Assembly (NCBI GenBank): GCA_033002965.1
Contig: JAURVB010003124.1
Coordinates: 248,001 to 312,000 of the forward strand
DNA length: 64,000 nucleotides
Source of the DNA: Piper betle
Lineage: Eukaryota; Streptophyta; Magnoliopsida; Piperales; Piperaceae
Direction of reading: 5' to 3'
Part shown: piece by piece, positions 23,576 to 34,739 of the stretch
Layout: each line of letters begins with the position of its first letter
How positions within the stretch are numbered: the stretch's first letter is position 1
Notes under the pieces: generated by a model
What the model saw: only the letters and a program-made list of their open reading frames with translations
Told to the model about the DNA's origin: nothing
Databases searched by the model: none
Position numbers and translations under genes: made by a program

Positions 23576-24056
23576 GAGCAGGGTGAAAATAAAAAACCCA
23601 AACAAAAATCAAACCGAATTATCAAGTCTGTTTGGTTCAGAATTAATTTGGTTTAGTACTTTTCATACAATCATAGGCAAAGTGAAGTGGATATTGATAT
23701 TTTGGTTCTGAACTTTTCATCAAGAGCACCCAGAAATTGTTTTGTGGAGAAGGATGAGAAAATATACTTATATTTTTATGGTGAATTTTAATTTGTTTGA
23801 CGTGATGCATATGTCTAAACTTACTCTTTATATATGATTATGTTCGTTAAAATATGGTATAAATTTGATTAAATAATTAAACAAATCCTTTTTTTATAAC
23901 TTATTAGCAATCAGTTATTCAATTTCTGAATCGAAACAATTTGGTTCAGTTTAGTTTTGACAAAAATTCTATTTGGTTTCGGCTATAAAATCCAGCCACC
24001 TAATGTCTACTCGGTAATTCGGTTCGGTCAGTTACGGAACAATGCTCAACCCTGAT
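23576..24056. mobile_element. MITE-like repeat with CAGGGTKGARMA ends
   Basis: The left end reads GCAGGGTGAAAATAAAAAAC and the right end, reversed, CAGGGTTGAGCATTGTTCCG. The interior has GGTTCGG/CCGAACC-type words. It holds an insert near 23733-23761 that copies part of the At4g14100-like exon 2. The ends are not well preserved. Confidence 0.45.
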
Positions 24057-24059
24057 AGT

Positions 24060-24640
24060 TTTTCATGGTGGTTGGTACGGAATTTTATGCATACGGAGGA
24101 AGAATATGTTTGTACGGGTCAATTTTAATTAGAAAAGTAATCTTCTTCCAATATTTCAACTTACGATGAGTTATTCTTTGTACAAATACATATCGGAAAT
24201 TTTGAAACTGCATGCGACTTGCAAGTATTAGTTTTTATCTATATCTTGTTCGTTGTGAAAGAGAGTCTTAGCAACTTGTAAGAGTTACCACCATGTGACC
24301 TAGATGGTGGTCGCAGGTCCAATCTATTAAAACATTTTTTTTTCACAACTACTCCAATTTTGATTGCTGACAAAAATTCTAAAATTTTTATATTTAGAAA
24401 TATTTAAAGGTGAGCATGTATTGTTTTTTAACTTTTTATAAGCCAAAAAATTGTTTCTCAATCTTAAAACTTGGAGAAAAATAAGGTGATAAAAAAGTCC
24501 AACGGAGGAAATTTTTTCGCTTTGAGAAAATTTGAAATTTAACACATACTAATTTTGAGAAAACTTCTAGGTTTTTCTCTATTGTAAAAATTAGCGTAGC
24601 TTAAAAAAAATCTAATTTTTTGAAGCCCAATATATATATA
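24060..24640. other. AT-rich intergenic sequence
   Basis: No gene or transposon end recognised between the MITE-like repeat and foldback element II. Confidence 0.4.
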
Positions 24641-24647
24641 TATATAT

Positions 24648-25467
24648 GAGAAAAGAGAGTCCTCCCTGTGCTCAAATTTGTTTCTAGCCGTTGGATCACG
24701 ATCCAACGGCTGGAAATCATTCCCATCCCTTCCCCCTCCTCTCCTCTCCCCAAGTCCCTTCCTGGCGGCCCTTGCAACGCCCCCCTCGGCCCCGCCGCGC
24801 TCCCTCGCGCGGGCTGATTCCCGCGCTGCTGCCCCCGGGCGCCCGCCACCCCCCCGCCCGGCCGCGCCCCAGGCCGCAGCTGCTGGAAATCATTCCCCCT
24901 CCCTTCCCCCCTCCCTCTCCTCTCCCCCGAGTCCCTTCCCGGCGCCCCTTACAACGCCCCCCTCGCCCCCGCCGCGCTCCCCCGCGCGGGCTGATCCCCG
25001 CCGCTGCTGCCCCGCGCGTCCGCCACCCCCCCCCCCCGCCCGGCCACACCCCCAACCGCAGCTGCAACCGCGCACCCGCCAACCGCTGCCCCCACCCCAT
25101 GGCCGCGGCGCGCCACCTCCCTGCCCTCGCCCAAAGCTGCAACTCCCCCCTCCCCCTCCGGCCGCCGCCGGGCGATCTACCCCTCTGGTCCACTCCTCCC
25201 CTCCCCGGCCCCCCGGCGAGCAGATGTAGGCCCCCCGGCGTCTACCCCCCCACCCCGGCGGGGCAGCAGCGCGGGAATCAGCCCATGCAGGGAGCGCGGC
25301 GGTGCCGAGGGAGGGCGTTGCAAGGGCCGCCGGGAAGGGACTCGGGGAGAGGAGAGGAAGGGGAAGGTAGGGGAATGATTTCCAGCCATTGGATCGCGAT
25401 CCAACACTGAAAACAAATTTGAGCACAGGGAGGGAGCTTGTGCTCCAAGCTACAAACTCCCTTTTCT
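24648..25467. mobile_element. Foldback element II (short form, no central array)
   Basis: Sits between (TA)n runs. The left end reads GAGAAAAGAGAGTCC and the right end, reversed, TAGAAAAGGGAGTTT; both then carry CCCTGTGCTCAAATTTG and the GTTGGATC...GATCCAAC hairpin, followed by GGAAATCATTCCC. The right end has about 29 extra bases. The arms are extremely C-rich at left and G-rich at right. The left arm has a tandem duplication of about 172 bp (starts at 24710 and 24882). Proline-rich frames in the arms are composition effects. Confidence 0.85.
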
Positions 25468-25469
25468 AT

Positions 25470-27869
25470 ATATATATTAGCGTGAGAAGTCCGATGCAAA
25501 TTGATTGTAGATAGATTTGATTATTGGGTTGCAGTGGAAATAATGACTTCTTAGTTTTCATTAAATCCAAATTGATCATAGATAATAAGTTATGTAGTCA
25601 TTATAACATTTTTCGATTTGACTACATGTTGATAACATGACAACATATTTCTACGTATTTTACAAATTCTTGGCACCAGGATGGTATTCAAATTATTATA
25701 TTTTCCATATATGTACATAAATAATAAAGAAAAGATATAAAAATAGCAAGATTTGCTCTGAGGGCATTTGGAAAATTTTGTTGGCATTTTTCTCGATCAA
25801 CATTTTTTAATAAATAATGAATAATCACATCTACTCTCGAATATAAGAAAAATGATAAAATGCAATCATAATTTGAAAAGTATTTATCATACAAATTTGA
25901 GTAGTTTAATTGAGAAGCATGAACAAAAAAAGGGGAAATATATTGAATTAACAAGGTCAGAAATAGGTCTACCCCTCCAAGATCATATCGTTTTTACTAG
26001 TAAAATATACGTAAGTCATATACAAGCCCTCTACTAGGGCTCTAAATAGTTATCCTAACTTACCGATTAACTAATCGTGCCAAAATTAAAATGGTAAAAT
26101 AATTCGATTAATTTAACTGAACCGGGTTTAAATATAAATGATAATGATAGAAGGATTTTAAGTAAGTACGTAACTGATTTACCAATTTAACATAATATTA
26201 TTTAATTATTTTATATGTAATCATAAATCTCTTTTATATCTCAACATTAATCTTGAAACTTTTAATTATTGTTAAAGTATTAATTTGAAGAACTTATTTA
26301 ATTTAAATTATTTATTTACTTATCTCCTAAGTTTTGTATTAGATTACTTAAGTTTGAATGGTTGAACATTTTATATTATCTGAATAAGAAGGTATTTTCA
26401 ATAACTTAATTTTTAACCCATTTAATAATGTTTGATTCATGATATATAATGAAGTGAAAACTTAACCATGCATTAAACGTTTAACCGATGACAAAATAGT
26501 GAAAACTTGATTATAACATAAACTTATAAACTTAATCAATGACTTGGTTATGGTTATGCTAAAAATAACACAAAAACCCGTTTTTATTGTCCTTTCAATA
26601 TTGTTATAATGTTTAATACAAATTTAAAGCTCTAATTAATCATTGACACAACCTACGATTTTGCCATGCATCTGATTTTATAATGTGTTATCCTTTTCCT
26701 GCGTTTGATTGCATTGATTGAAACATCGCAAGATGTCAATGAGGTTTCTGTAAACTGTATAATTGCAAAAACTAATTATCAGGGAAGTTCTCTTTTTCAG
26801 AAATTCAGTTCTAACCATGGCTGGCAAGCAAATTAAAGTTGGAAGAGGAGATGCCTTGGAGCTTGTTCTCCTCTCCTCATCGTCGTCTCTAGTTCTTGAT
26901 TGCAGTACTGCCCAGAATCACAAAGCAGCAGATGGACATTAAATTATGGAAGGAGAGACGAACAGCTTGCCTAAGCAGACGAACATGAAAATATAGATTC
27001 CGGGTTTCTTGCATTAAGACGAAAATAGTTCGCATGCAACAGATTCTACGTACCATTTGCTTGAGGATGGTGATGATGAGATGCAAGAAACGCAAGCTTT
27101 CACTGCTATATATGGCAATGGAGTTAGTGTTGGCAAAGAACCTGGTACCTGGCCATGGCGGATAGTATATGCATGTTGGATCTTATTCTGTTATCTTTCG
27201 ATATTCTCCAAGAAGTTGAGGATTGTGTGAAGTTGTTTTTTAGATGTAATGACAAATATAAAAATCTGTGGTCTAATTTTTTAATCCATCTCTGATCCTA
27301 TCGTAGTCTGTTCCTATGGTCTAATTTTTAGACATTAGCTTAATATGTTCATATTCGAAAAAGCTTTATGCACAAAAGAGTTTCATGTTCCTTCTGGTGA
27401 GATGAAACTGTGTGAACTTATTTCGCTGACTGCTCATTAAAATTGCTTTGAGTAAAAGATTGGCGCTTATACTTAAATCCAGTCATCCACCATGCCACCA
27501 AACACATCTTTGTGTTCACATACATATGACTGCAAATGTGAACATGACTAGATACATGCCAAACTTGTTCCATACGTAGCTGAAATTCTCGAAGGAAGCC
27601 TATTTACTTATTAAATTCTTTCTGGAAAAGTCTCTCATCCAATGCTAGGTGGTTGGCAAAGACTCTTATATGTAGCTTTGGAAGAAAGTAAAAGACTCCT
27701 ACATGTCTATTGAATGAAGCATGAAGCAACATTCAAAAGAGTAGATAAACGAGAAAGGCAACAGGTGGATGACGATAAAGAAAATGCAAATTTGAACATG
27801 GCAAGAACAGTGAACGATGATTCTTATGAGCAACAAGCTGCTTATGTACAGGTCATATTTCAATGAAAA
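25470..27869. other. AT-rich intergenic sequence
   Basis: Mostly AT-rich DNA. A weak AACCGG-type repeat remnant lies near 26040-26200. Apart from the small frame at 26817 there is no coding signal. Confidence 0.45.
26817..26942 (+). other. Small open frame (41 codons) in good start context
   Basis: AACCATGGCTGG is a favourable plant start context, and it lies 17 bases after an acceptor-like TTTTTCAG. The frame encodes MAGKQIKVGRGDALELVLLS and ends with TAA at 26940-26942. I do not recognise it and no introns or further exons could be joined. It may be chance. Confidence 0.2.
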
Positions 27870-27874
27870 CTATG

Positions 27875-28520
27875 TGTTGGGCCCTTTGGGCTCCCACTCA
27901 AGCTCCGAAACCAGCTGTTGAACCCTGCGGACCCTAAAAGCGGACTTTAAACAACTAAAGGAAACTCGCAATAGGTGTCACGGTCTCTCTTAATCCAAAA
28001 GTTAACTTAAAGAATAAGGCTTTCTCATTAGATTATATACAAGTCACCAACAACCTCTACGACCGATGTGAGACAAACCCAACAACTCCCCTTCACACAT
28101 CGGGCGTGGCCCGAAACCAACATCGTTTGACACACTCTCTCAAATCAAACGGCACCCACCTGGCAAACTCCTCTTCAAATCATCAGGTGGAACCTACGAA
28201 GGTTCAAATTATCAGGTGGAACCTACGAAGGAAACAACAATAATCGGTGTAGACAAATCCGGTTCGAACTCGGCTCTGATACTACTTGTTAGGCCCTTCG
28301 AGCCCGTACCCAAGCTCCAAAACCAATGTTGGCCCCCAAGCTCCAAAACCAATGTTGGACCTTTCGGGCCCCAAAAAGATTTTAAACAACCAAAAGAAAT
28401 TTTCAATAAGTGTCACGGGTTTTTCTTAATCCAAAAGTTAACTTAAGGAATAAGGCTTTCCTATTAGCCTATATACAAGTTACCAACAACCTCTACGATC
28501 GATGTGGGACAAACCCAACT
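27875..28520 (-). mobile_element. TRIM (terminal-repeat retrotransposon in miniature)
   Basis: Direct terminal repeats at 27875-28084 (210 bp) and 28287-28520 (234 bp) start TGTTGGGCCC/TGTTAGGCCC and end ACAAACCCAAC. Read on the minus strand, the 5' LTR is the right one. A primer binding site TAGTATCAGAGCC (initiator-Met type) lies at 28272-28284 and a GAAGGGGAGT polypurine tract abuts the other LTR at 28085. The 24-bp size difference is a duplication of CAAGCTCCAAAACCAATG-type sequence in the right LTR. Flanks CTATG and CTGTG are a five-base target duplication with one mismatch. It has no coding capacity. Confidence 0.9.
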
Positions 28521-28924
28521 CTGTGCACCATTATGAAAAGTTTAGGTTTTTGCAACGTGAAAAATCTTCTAGTACTAGTGCCAAACATAAGGACAAAGAA
28601 AGGGTCCCAAGAGACGCTATATTTCCACAATAATTGGCCATGGATGGAGGTCCTTTTGAGTTATCGGTCATGACAAGAACGTGAGAGCCCCATTAACACT
28701 CTGTCCTGATCTGCAACCACTCTTTTTCCAATAGCATATATGCAGATCTGGAAAAGCACCAAGAAGATGTCAAGTAGGAAGTTTCTCAGAAGCTCAACAA
28801 AAAAAACAAACCAGACAAGCTAGAACAAGTCAGCTGTATTGATAACCTCAATCAGTGGGATTGGTAGTATAAGAAGATAACCTTCTTTCCATATTGGCAG
28901 CAAGAAGGAGAGAGTTGGCCAGAA

Positions 28925-29281
28925 ATGGAGACGACCCAGGAAGCAACCCAGTATGAAGACCTGCTGCCGGCCATGGCAGAGAGGCTGGACGCCAAGGTGT
29001 TTATATCAGAGCTATGTGCAGGTTTCCAGCTGCTGGTGGACCAAAAGATTGGATTGATCACAGCAGACAGCTTGCAGAGGAACTCCACAGTGCTGGGGAT
29101 GGAAGGGATGAGCAAGGAGGATGCAGAGGCAATGGTGAGAGAAGGAGACTTGGATGGCGATGGGAAGCTCAACCAGACAGAGTTTTGTATTCTGATGGTG
29201 AGGCTTAGCCCTGAGATGATGCAGGATGCAGAGGAGTGGTTGGAGAAAGCTCTGTACCAAGAACTGCAATCCTCATCTTAA
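28925..29281 (+). CDS. Single EF-hand calcium-binding protein (PBP1/KRP1-like)
   Basis: An intronless frame of 118 residues. The N-terminal half carries LLPAMAERL, FISELCAGFQLL and GLITADSLQRNS, the pattern of the plant PINOID-binding protein 1 / KRP1 / KIC group. One complete EF-hand loop, DLDGDGKLNQTE, lies near residues 75-86, followed by FCILMVRLSP. Family members are small cytosolic calcium sensors that bind protein kinases or a kinesin-like protein. Length and order match the family and the frame is intact. A TRIM ends about 400 bases upstream, and a triplicated 240-bp block starts just after the stop codon, so its 3' UTR probably lies in the repeat. Confidence 0.92.
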   Translation: METTQEATQYEDLLPAMAERLDAKVFISELCAGFQLLVDQKIGLITADSLQRNSTVLGMEGMSKEDAEAMVREGDLDGDGKLNQTEFCILMVRLSPEMMQDAEEWLEKALYQELQSSS

Positions 29282-30040
29282 ATTTTATGTTTCCTTGCAA
29301 TTTAGTACATTATCACTGTCATAGTGTTAATGATTTACACCAGAGATCTGATTTTAGAAGTTCCCAAAGAACATCTTGTTCATGCAATCTTGTGTATTCA
29401 TAATTTTCCTCGGTATTTTAATGCTCAACTTTGTTTGATATCACTCTATCACTCAAACATAAAATTAAAATTTTTTTCATTTATTTTTAAGACATTCAAA
29501 CACACAAAAAAAAATCACTCCTGTTAATGATTTTTTCCACAAAAAAAAATCACTCTCATAGTGTTAATGATTTACACCAGAGATCTGATTTTAGAAGTTC
29601 TCAAAGAACATCTTGTTCATGCAATCCTGTGTATTCATAATTTTCCTCGGTATTTTAATGCTCAACTTTGTTTGATATCATTCTATCACTTAAACTTAAA
29701 ATTAAAATTTTTTTCATTTATTTTTAAGACATTCAAACACACACACACAAAAATTCATTCTTGTTAATGATTTTTTTCACAAAAAAAAATATCACTCTCA
29801 TAGTGTTAATGATTTACACCAGAGATCTGATTTTAGAAGTTCTCAAAGAACATCCTGTTTATGCAATCTTGTGTATTCATAATTTCCCTCAGTATTTTAA
29901 TGCTCAAGTTTGTTTGATATCATTCATCACTTAAACTTAAAATTTTTAAAAATTTCATTAAATTTTAAGACATTCAAACACAAAACTTTTTTTCACTCCT
30001 GTTAATGACTTTAAATTTTATATTTTTTTCGTGCAATTTC
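29282..30040 (+). repeat. Three tandem copies of a ~240-bp 3' flank
   Basis: Units start at about 29320, 29557 and 29799 (CATAGTGTTAATGATTTACA), spaced 237 and 242 bases. The first two are nearly identical; the third is more diverged and lacks part of its AT-rich tail. Words close to the stop codon (AAATTTTATGTTTCC) return at about 30012, so the duplicated unit began within the 3' UTR of the EF-hand gene. Confidence 0.9.
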
Positions 30041-30280
30041 AAGGAAACCACACCAACAGTAACGAAAAACAATAATTTTGAGATGTAGAAGCACACTTTT
30101 TTCCCTTACCTTAAAGTTTTATTGGCTTAAAAAACTTGTCACATGAGTAAAATTCAACTGACTAATTTAATGAATCAATCAAACTCTAGATAAGGAAAAA
30201 TAAGGAAAGTTTCGGTGGCACATACATTCAATGTCATCTACGTGCAAGAAAAAGCAAATAATCACTCCTTAGTCCTAACC

Positions 30281-30985
30281 ATAGTTGTAAAAATCGGAAT
30301 CAAAATTTGAATCAAAATCGGAATTGGTTTTCGAATGAGTCACTGAATCGGATCGAATCGGTCTAAATCGGTCAAGAACCAATTTAGTTAAATCGGTCCA
30401 AATCGGTCTTATACAAAAATTTTAACTTAGTTACAATAGGTGGGTTATTAGTTATAGAACATATCATTTTGATATTATGGTATGTATTATCTTTTATGGT
30501 ATTTTTTTTCATATTTTTTAGATTTTTTTTGATTAATCAAGAATAAGTTATTATTTTTTACTCGAGTCGGATTCGAGTCAAATTTTAGTTACGAGAATGT
30601 CATGACTATTTCTTTCCCACACCTGCCACCCTCCTTTCCCCGTCGCCGCTGCCGCGCCTCGCCTCCCCCGCCAGCCCCGCCCCGTCCCTCTCCACCGCCG
30701 CTGCCCCGCACTGCCACCCCCCTTCCGCCCCTCCAGATCCTCTCCCCACAACCCCCCACCCAGGCCCCCATCGCCCAGTCGTTGTTGTCGCCGCCCCATC
30801 CTCCCCTTGCCCCCGTCTATCGCCGCCGTCTGAAATCGGCCGATTTCAGAATCAGTTCGAATCGGTCGATTCACGGACCGATTCTCATGAAGACCGATTC
30901 GCATGATTGTTTAAATTGGAAACCCTCCGATCCGATTTATATCAGCCGATTCCAAGTGGAATCGGCCGATTTTGCAACTTAGGTC
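30281..30985 (+). mobile_element. AATCGG-rich repeat, complete-looking copy
   Basis: The left end is TAGTTGTAAAAATCGG and the right end, reversed, is TAAGTTGCAAAATCGG, an inverted pair. Flanks TCCTAACCA and TCCTACCA may be a target duplication with one base lost, of the length expected for Mutator-like elements. Inside are AATCGG words, a TACTCGAGTC module at 30560, and a C-rich block to 30835. There is no transposase. Confidence 0.65.
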
Positions 30986-30989
30986 CTAC

Positions 30990-31630
30990 CACCTATATTT
31001 GCCAGAAAAACCAATTAATATTAAGATGCTTATACTATGAGTCATAGTATTTATTAATTATTGAATTTTAAAAATTATTATTAAAGGTTTTTAATGGGTG
31101 CTTAAATGTTATTTGTTAATTAGAATTGCCTTAATGACTACAAGGCCTTATAGCAAATCACCGCTCTAATTGTAAAATCTTCCAATTATCAAAACTGAAA
31201 GTTGTGTGACGTTTGAAATTTTAGCCCATAAGAAAATAAGAAAATCACGTTTTGATAAGATTGCAAATTTTGATGTTCATATTGAGAATTTACGTTTTAT
31301 TTTATTGGTGACTAAGGCAATATCTAAAACAGAGATTCCATCTCTTGATGGTTTAAAATATAACAATGAAATGACCTTTTTATAATTTTTTCTATTATTA
31401 TGTAAATGGTTTGTAAGCTCTCATACCATTTTTTCCCCTCTAAAGCTCTACTAGCATTTACTTGATAAATATTTGATAGGCATGATTTCAACGATGAATT
31501 TTACCATAAACAGGCCTTGAAAAAAAAATTTTAGCAAAACATTCATAGCAGTCTTTTGTTTTTTCAAGATGTGGTCGAATACAATTGAGTTAAGGACAAT
31601 ACTTCACATCTCATTAACAAAAATAATATA
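30990..31630. other. AT-rich intergenic sequence
   Basis: No gene or repeat boundary recognised. Confidence 0.4.
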
Positions 31631-31636
31631 TATATA

Positions 31637-33990
31637 GGCATAATGCTACTATGCACTGCATCAAAGTGCAGCACATAGGCAACATTTTTAATTTGAACCA
31701 TTGGATCAAAATCCAATGGTCCAAATCTTTCCTTCCATTTTTTCCCCTCCCCCGTTTTCTCCTACGTTGGCCGTGTTCCCCCCTACCGGATACCACCGCC
31801 CCCACCCTCGCCTCCTGGCCTTGCCCCCACCCCGGCCTCCCCCGCGGCCACAGTCCCCCACCGCCCCATCACGCAGCCCTGGCGCCCCCCCCACCCTCCC
31901 TGGCTGCTAGATTCCGTACCCGGCCCTGCCCGCTACCGCGTTTCCCCCTCACCCCCTTGCCCGTGCTAGCCACGGCCCCCCTGCCCCTCCCGGCACCGCG
32001 GGCCCCCCGCCCCTGCCCGAAGTTGCGGTCCCCCGCCGCCCCCAGCAGCCGCGTCCCCAACCCCCTCGCCCCCTGCCCGAACGGCGGGCCCCAGCCACCC
32101 CCGCGGCCCCTCCCACGCCGCAGCCCCTCCCACGCCGCAGCCCAACCCCCCATCCTCCTCTCTCCTCCCCCCGCAGGCAGCCAGCGGCGAGGTCGCCGGT
32201 AGTGAAGTGGCGCGGCAAATAGGGGGGTGGGAACATGGGAGGGTAGTTTCGTAATAAAAACTTGACTCGATCCCAACTCGAGTAAAATTTTTATTACGAA
32301 ATAGATATTAAAAAAATAAAATAATTTCGTAATAAAAATATGACTCAGTCCCAACTCGTGTCAATATTACGAAATAAATTTTTTAAAAAAATAAAATATT
32401 TTCATAATAAAAACTTAACTCAATCCCGCGCAGGGGATGTCTGATGATGGTAACTTCATAATAAAAACTTGATTTGCTCCCGACTCGAGTCAATATTAAG
32501 AAATAAATTTTAAAAAATAAAATCAAATAATTTTGTAATAAAACTTAACTCGCTCCCACCTTGAGTCAATATTATGAAATAAAATTTAACAAAATTTAAA
32601 AATAATTTCATAATAAAAACTTAACTTGCTCCTGACCTAATTCAATGTTAACAAATAAATTTTAAAAAAATTAAAATAAAATACCATAAAATAAAAACTT
32701 GACTCATTCCCAATTCGAGCCAATATTACAAAATAAAATTAAAAATAAAATAAAATAATTTCAAAACAAAAACTTAACTCTCTCTCGTCTCGAGTCAATT
32801 TTACGAAATTAATTAAAAAATAAAAATAAAATAATTTTATAATAAAACTTGACTCGCTCCCTACTCGAATCAATATTATGAAATAAAATTTTAAAAATAT
32901 AAAAATAATTTCTTAATAAAAACTTGACTCGCTCTTGACTCAATTCAATATTATGAAATAAATTTTTGAAAAATTTAAAATAAAAATACCATAAAATAAA
33001 AACTTGATTTGCTCCCGACCCAAGTCAATATTACAAAATAAAATTTATTTCGTAATAATGACTCGAGTCGGGAGAGAGTCAATTTTTTATTTCAAAATTA
33101 TTTTATTTTATTTTTAATTTTATTTTGTAATATTGACTAGAGTCGGGAACGAGTCAAGTTTTTATTTTATGGTATTTTATTTTTAAAATTTATTTCTTAA
33201 TATTGAATCGAGTGAAGTTTTTAATACGAAATTATTTTTAGATTTTTTTAAATTTTATTTTATAATATTGACTCGAATCTGGAGTGAGTCAAGTTTTTAT
33301 TACAAAATTATTTTATTTTATTTTTTAAAATTTATTTCGTAATATTCACTCAAGTTGGGAGTGAGTCAAGTTTTTATTACGAAATTGCCATCACCCCGCC
33401 GCGCCCCCTCCTCTATTTTTGCCGCTCCACTCGACCGCTAGCAACCTCGCCACCATCATCACCTGCATCACCATTGGCCATCGACGCCATCGTTGCCCCT
33501 CTTTCCCTTCCTTTCCCCTCTTTCTCTTTCTCTTACCCTGTTTGCTGCCCCTCCCTGCTCTATTTCATGGAGCAGCTGCCGAGAAGGTCGCGGGGGCGCA
33601 CTGCTGGGGAGCGGGGCAAGGTGACCCAGGGGAGGTGAAAATGCGCCGTCGAGGCGACGGTGGGGGTGCGCAGGGGGTGTGGAACGCACGCGCGGGGGAG
33701 CGGTGCCAGGGAGGGCGGTTCGGGTGGGCCGGGCGGGGCAGAGCCTGTGAGGGGGAGGGAATATGGACTGGGGCGGTAGGGGACGGCGGTTGCGGGAGGG
33801 GCCAGGGGGATTTGGCTGGGGGCAGGACGGGGCATGGCAGGGGAACAGGCGGCACCGAGGGCGGCATGAATGGGGGGAGGGTAAAATATATAAAAAAGAG
33901 TGTGGGTAGTTGGATGAAAATCCAACGGCCCACAATCGCTACGCTGCCATGCGTTGCATTTTGATGCAGCGCATAGCCGTCCTCCACATA
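31637..33990. mobile_element. Foldback element III (best preserved)
   Basis: Flanked by TA-rich runs. The left end carries ACTGCATCAAAGTGCAG and CATTGGATCAAAATCCAATG hairpins. The right end, reversed, carries GCTGCATCAAAATGCA and CGTTGGATTTTCATCCAAC. The inner ends of the GC arms match in inverted form (32180-32270 against 33370-33460, including GGCGAGGT and GTGGMGCGGCAAA). The central array is at 32247-33392. Long frames in the GC arms are composition effects. Confidence 0.8.
32247..33392. repeat. GACTCGAGTC array of element III, inverted about 33050
   Basis: Forward units (ATAAAAACTTGACTCG ... GAGTCAATATTACGAAAT) fill 32250-33040; reverse units (GACTCGAGTCGGGA, then GAGTCAAGTTTTTATT) fill 33050-33390. 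One change of orientation near 33050 makes the array a long imperfect palindrome. Confidence 0.88.
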
Positions 33991-34245
33991 GACACACCCA
34001 CATATATGTATAATAAATAAAATTAATATATATATATTCTTATTAATAAAAAATTTAGAAATCGTAGTCAAATACTATAAAAATAAAAAAATTTAAATCA
34101 ATATATTTAATTAAAATTTATTTATAAAAATCATAATATATCTTTAAGATATTCAATAAAATTTCACCATGTGTATTTATTTATTTATACTAATAAAATT
34201 TGGATCTTTTAAAAATATACATGAATAGTTTGCCGTATGTTAATG
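33991..34245. other. Short AT-rich spacer between elements III and IV
   Basis: TA-rich DNA with no feature other than (TA)n-like tracts at the element borders. Confidence 0.5.
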
Positions 34246-34739
34246 GTCTAACTTCTCATATTGCCTGCCCCCTATTTGATTGTGGGCTGTTTGATCCAAA
34301 TCCAGCGGCCCACAATCAAAATTCTTACCCACCCCTTCTCTCGTTTTCAACCACAAACCCCCCCCCCCTCTCCATTTCTCCTGGCGGTTGCCCTGCCCCA
34401 GAGCCTCGGACCTTCCCTGCCTGTTGTCCCTGCCCCCGACCTTCCCCGCCGATCATCCCCTTCCCTTGGCCCCACTCGCAGCCGCTCCTTGCCCCCCCCC
34501 CACAGCTGCTGCCGCCCGCCCCCGTGTTCCCACCCCCCGTCCTCGCTCGCAGCCACCACCCCACCCGCCGCAGCTCCCCCCCCCACCACCACCACCCACC
34601 CTGCGTTCCCCACCACCTCCCCACCCCTCCTCACACCCGCCAACCCACCTTCGCAATCCCCCCAACCCCCGGTGGCTGGCGGCGGGGTAGCTGGCAGTGG
34701 GGTGGCAGGGCAAAACAGAGGGAGGGAGCGAGGGGGTTA

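Noticed and set aside
24678..25426. Proline-, arginine- and glycine-rich frames up to 239 codons on both strands.
   Set aside because: They lie in the C-rich and G-rich arms of foldback element II and reflect base composition only. The same holds for frames at 31651-32354, 33419-34071 and 34200-34740.
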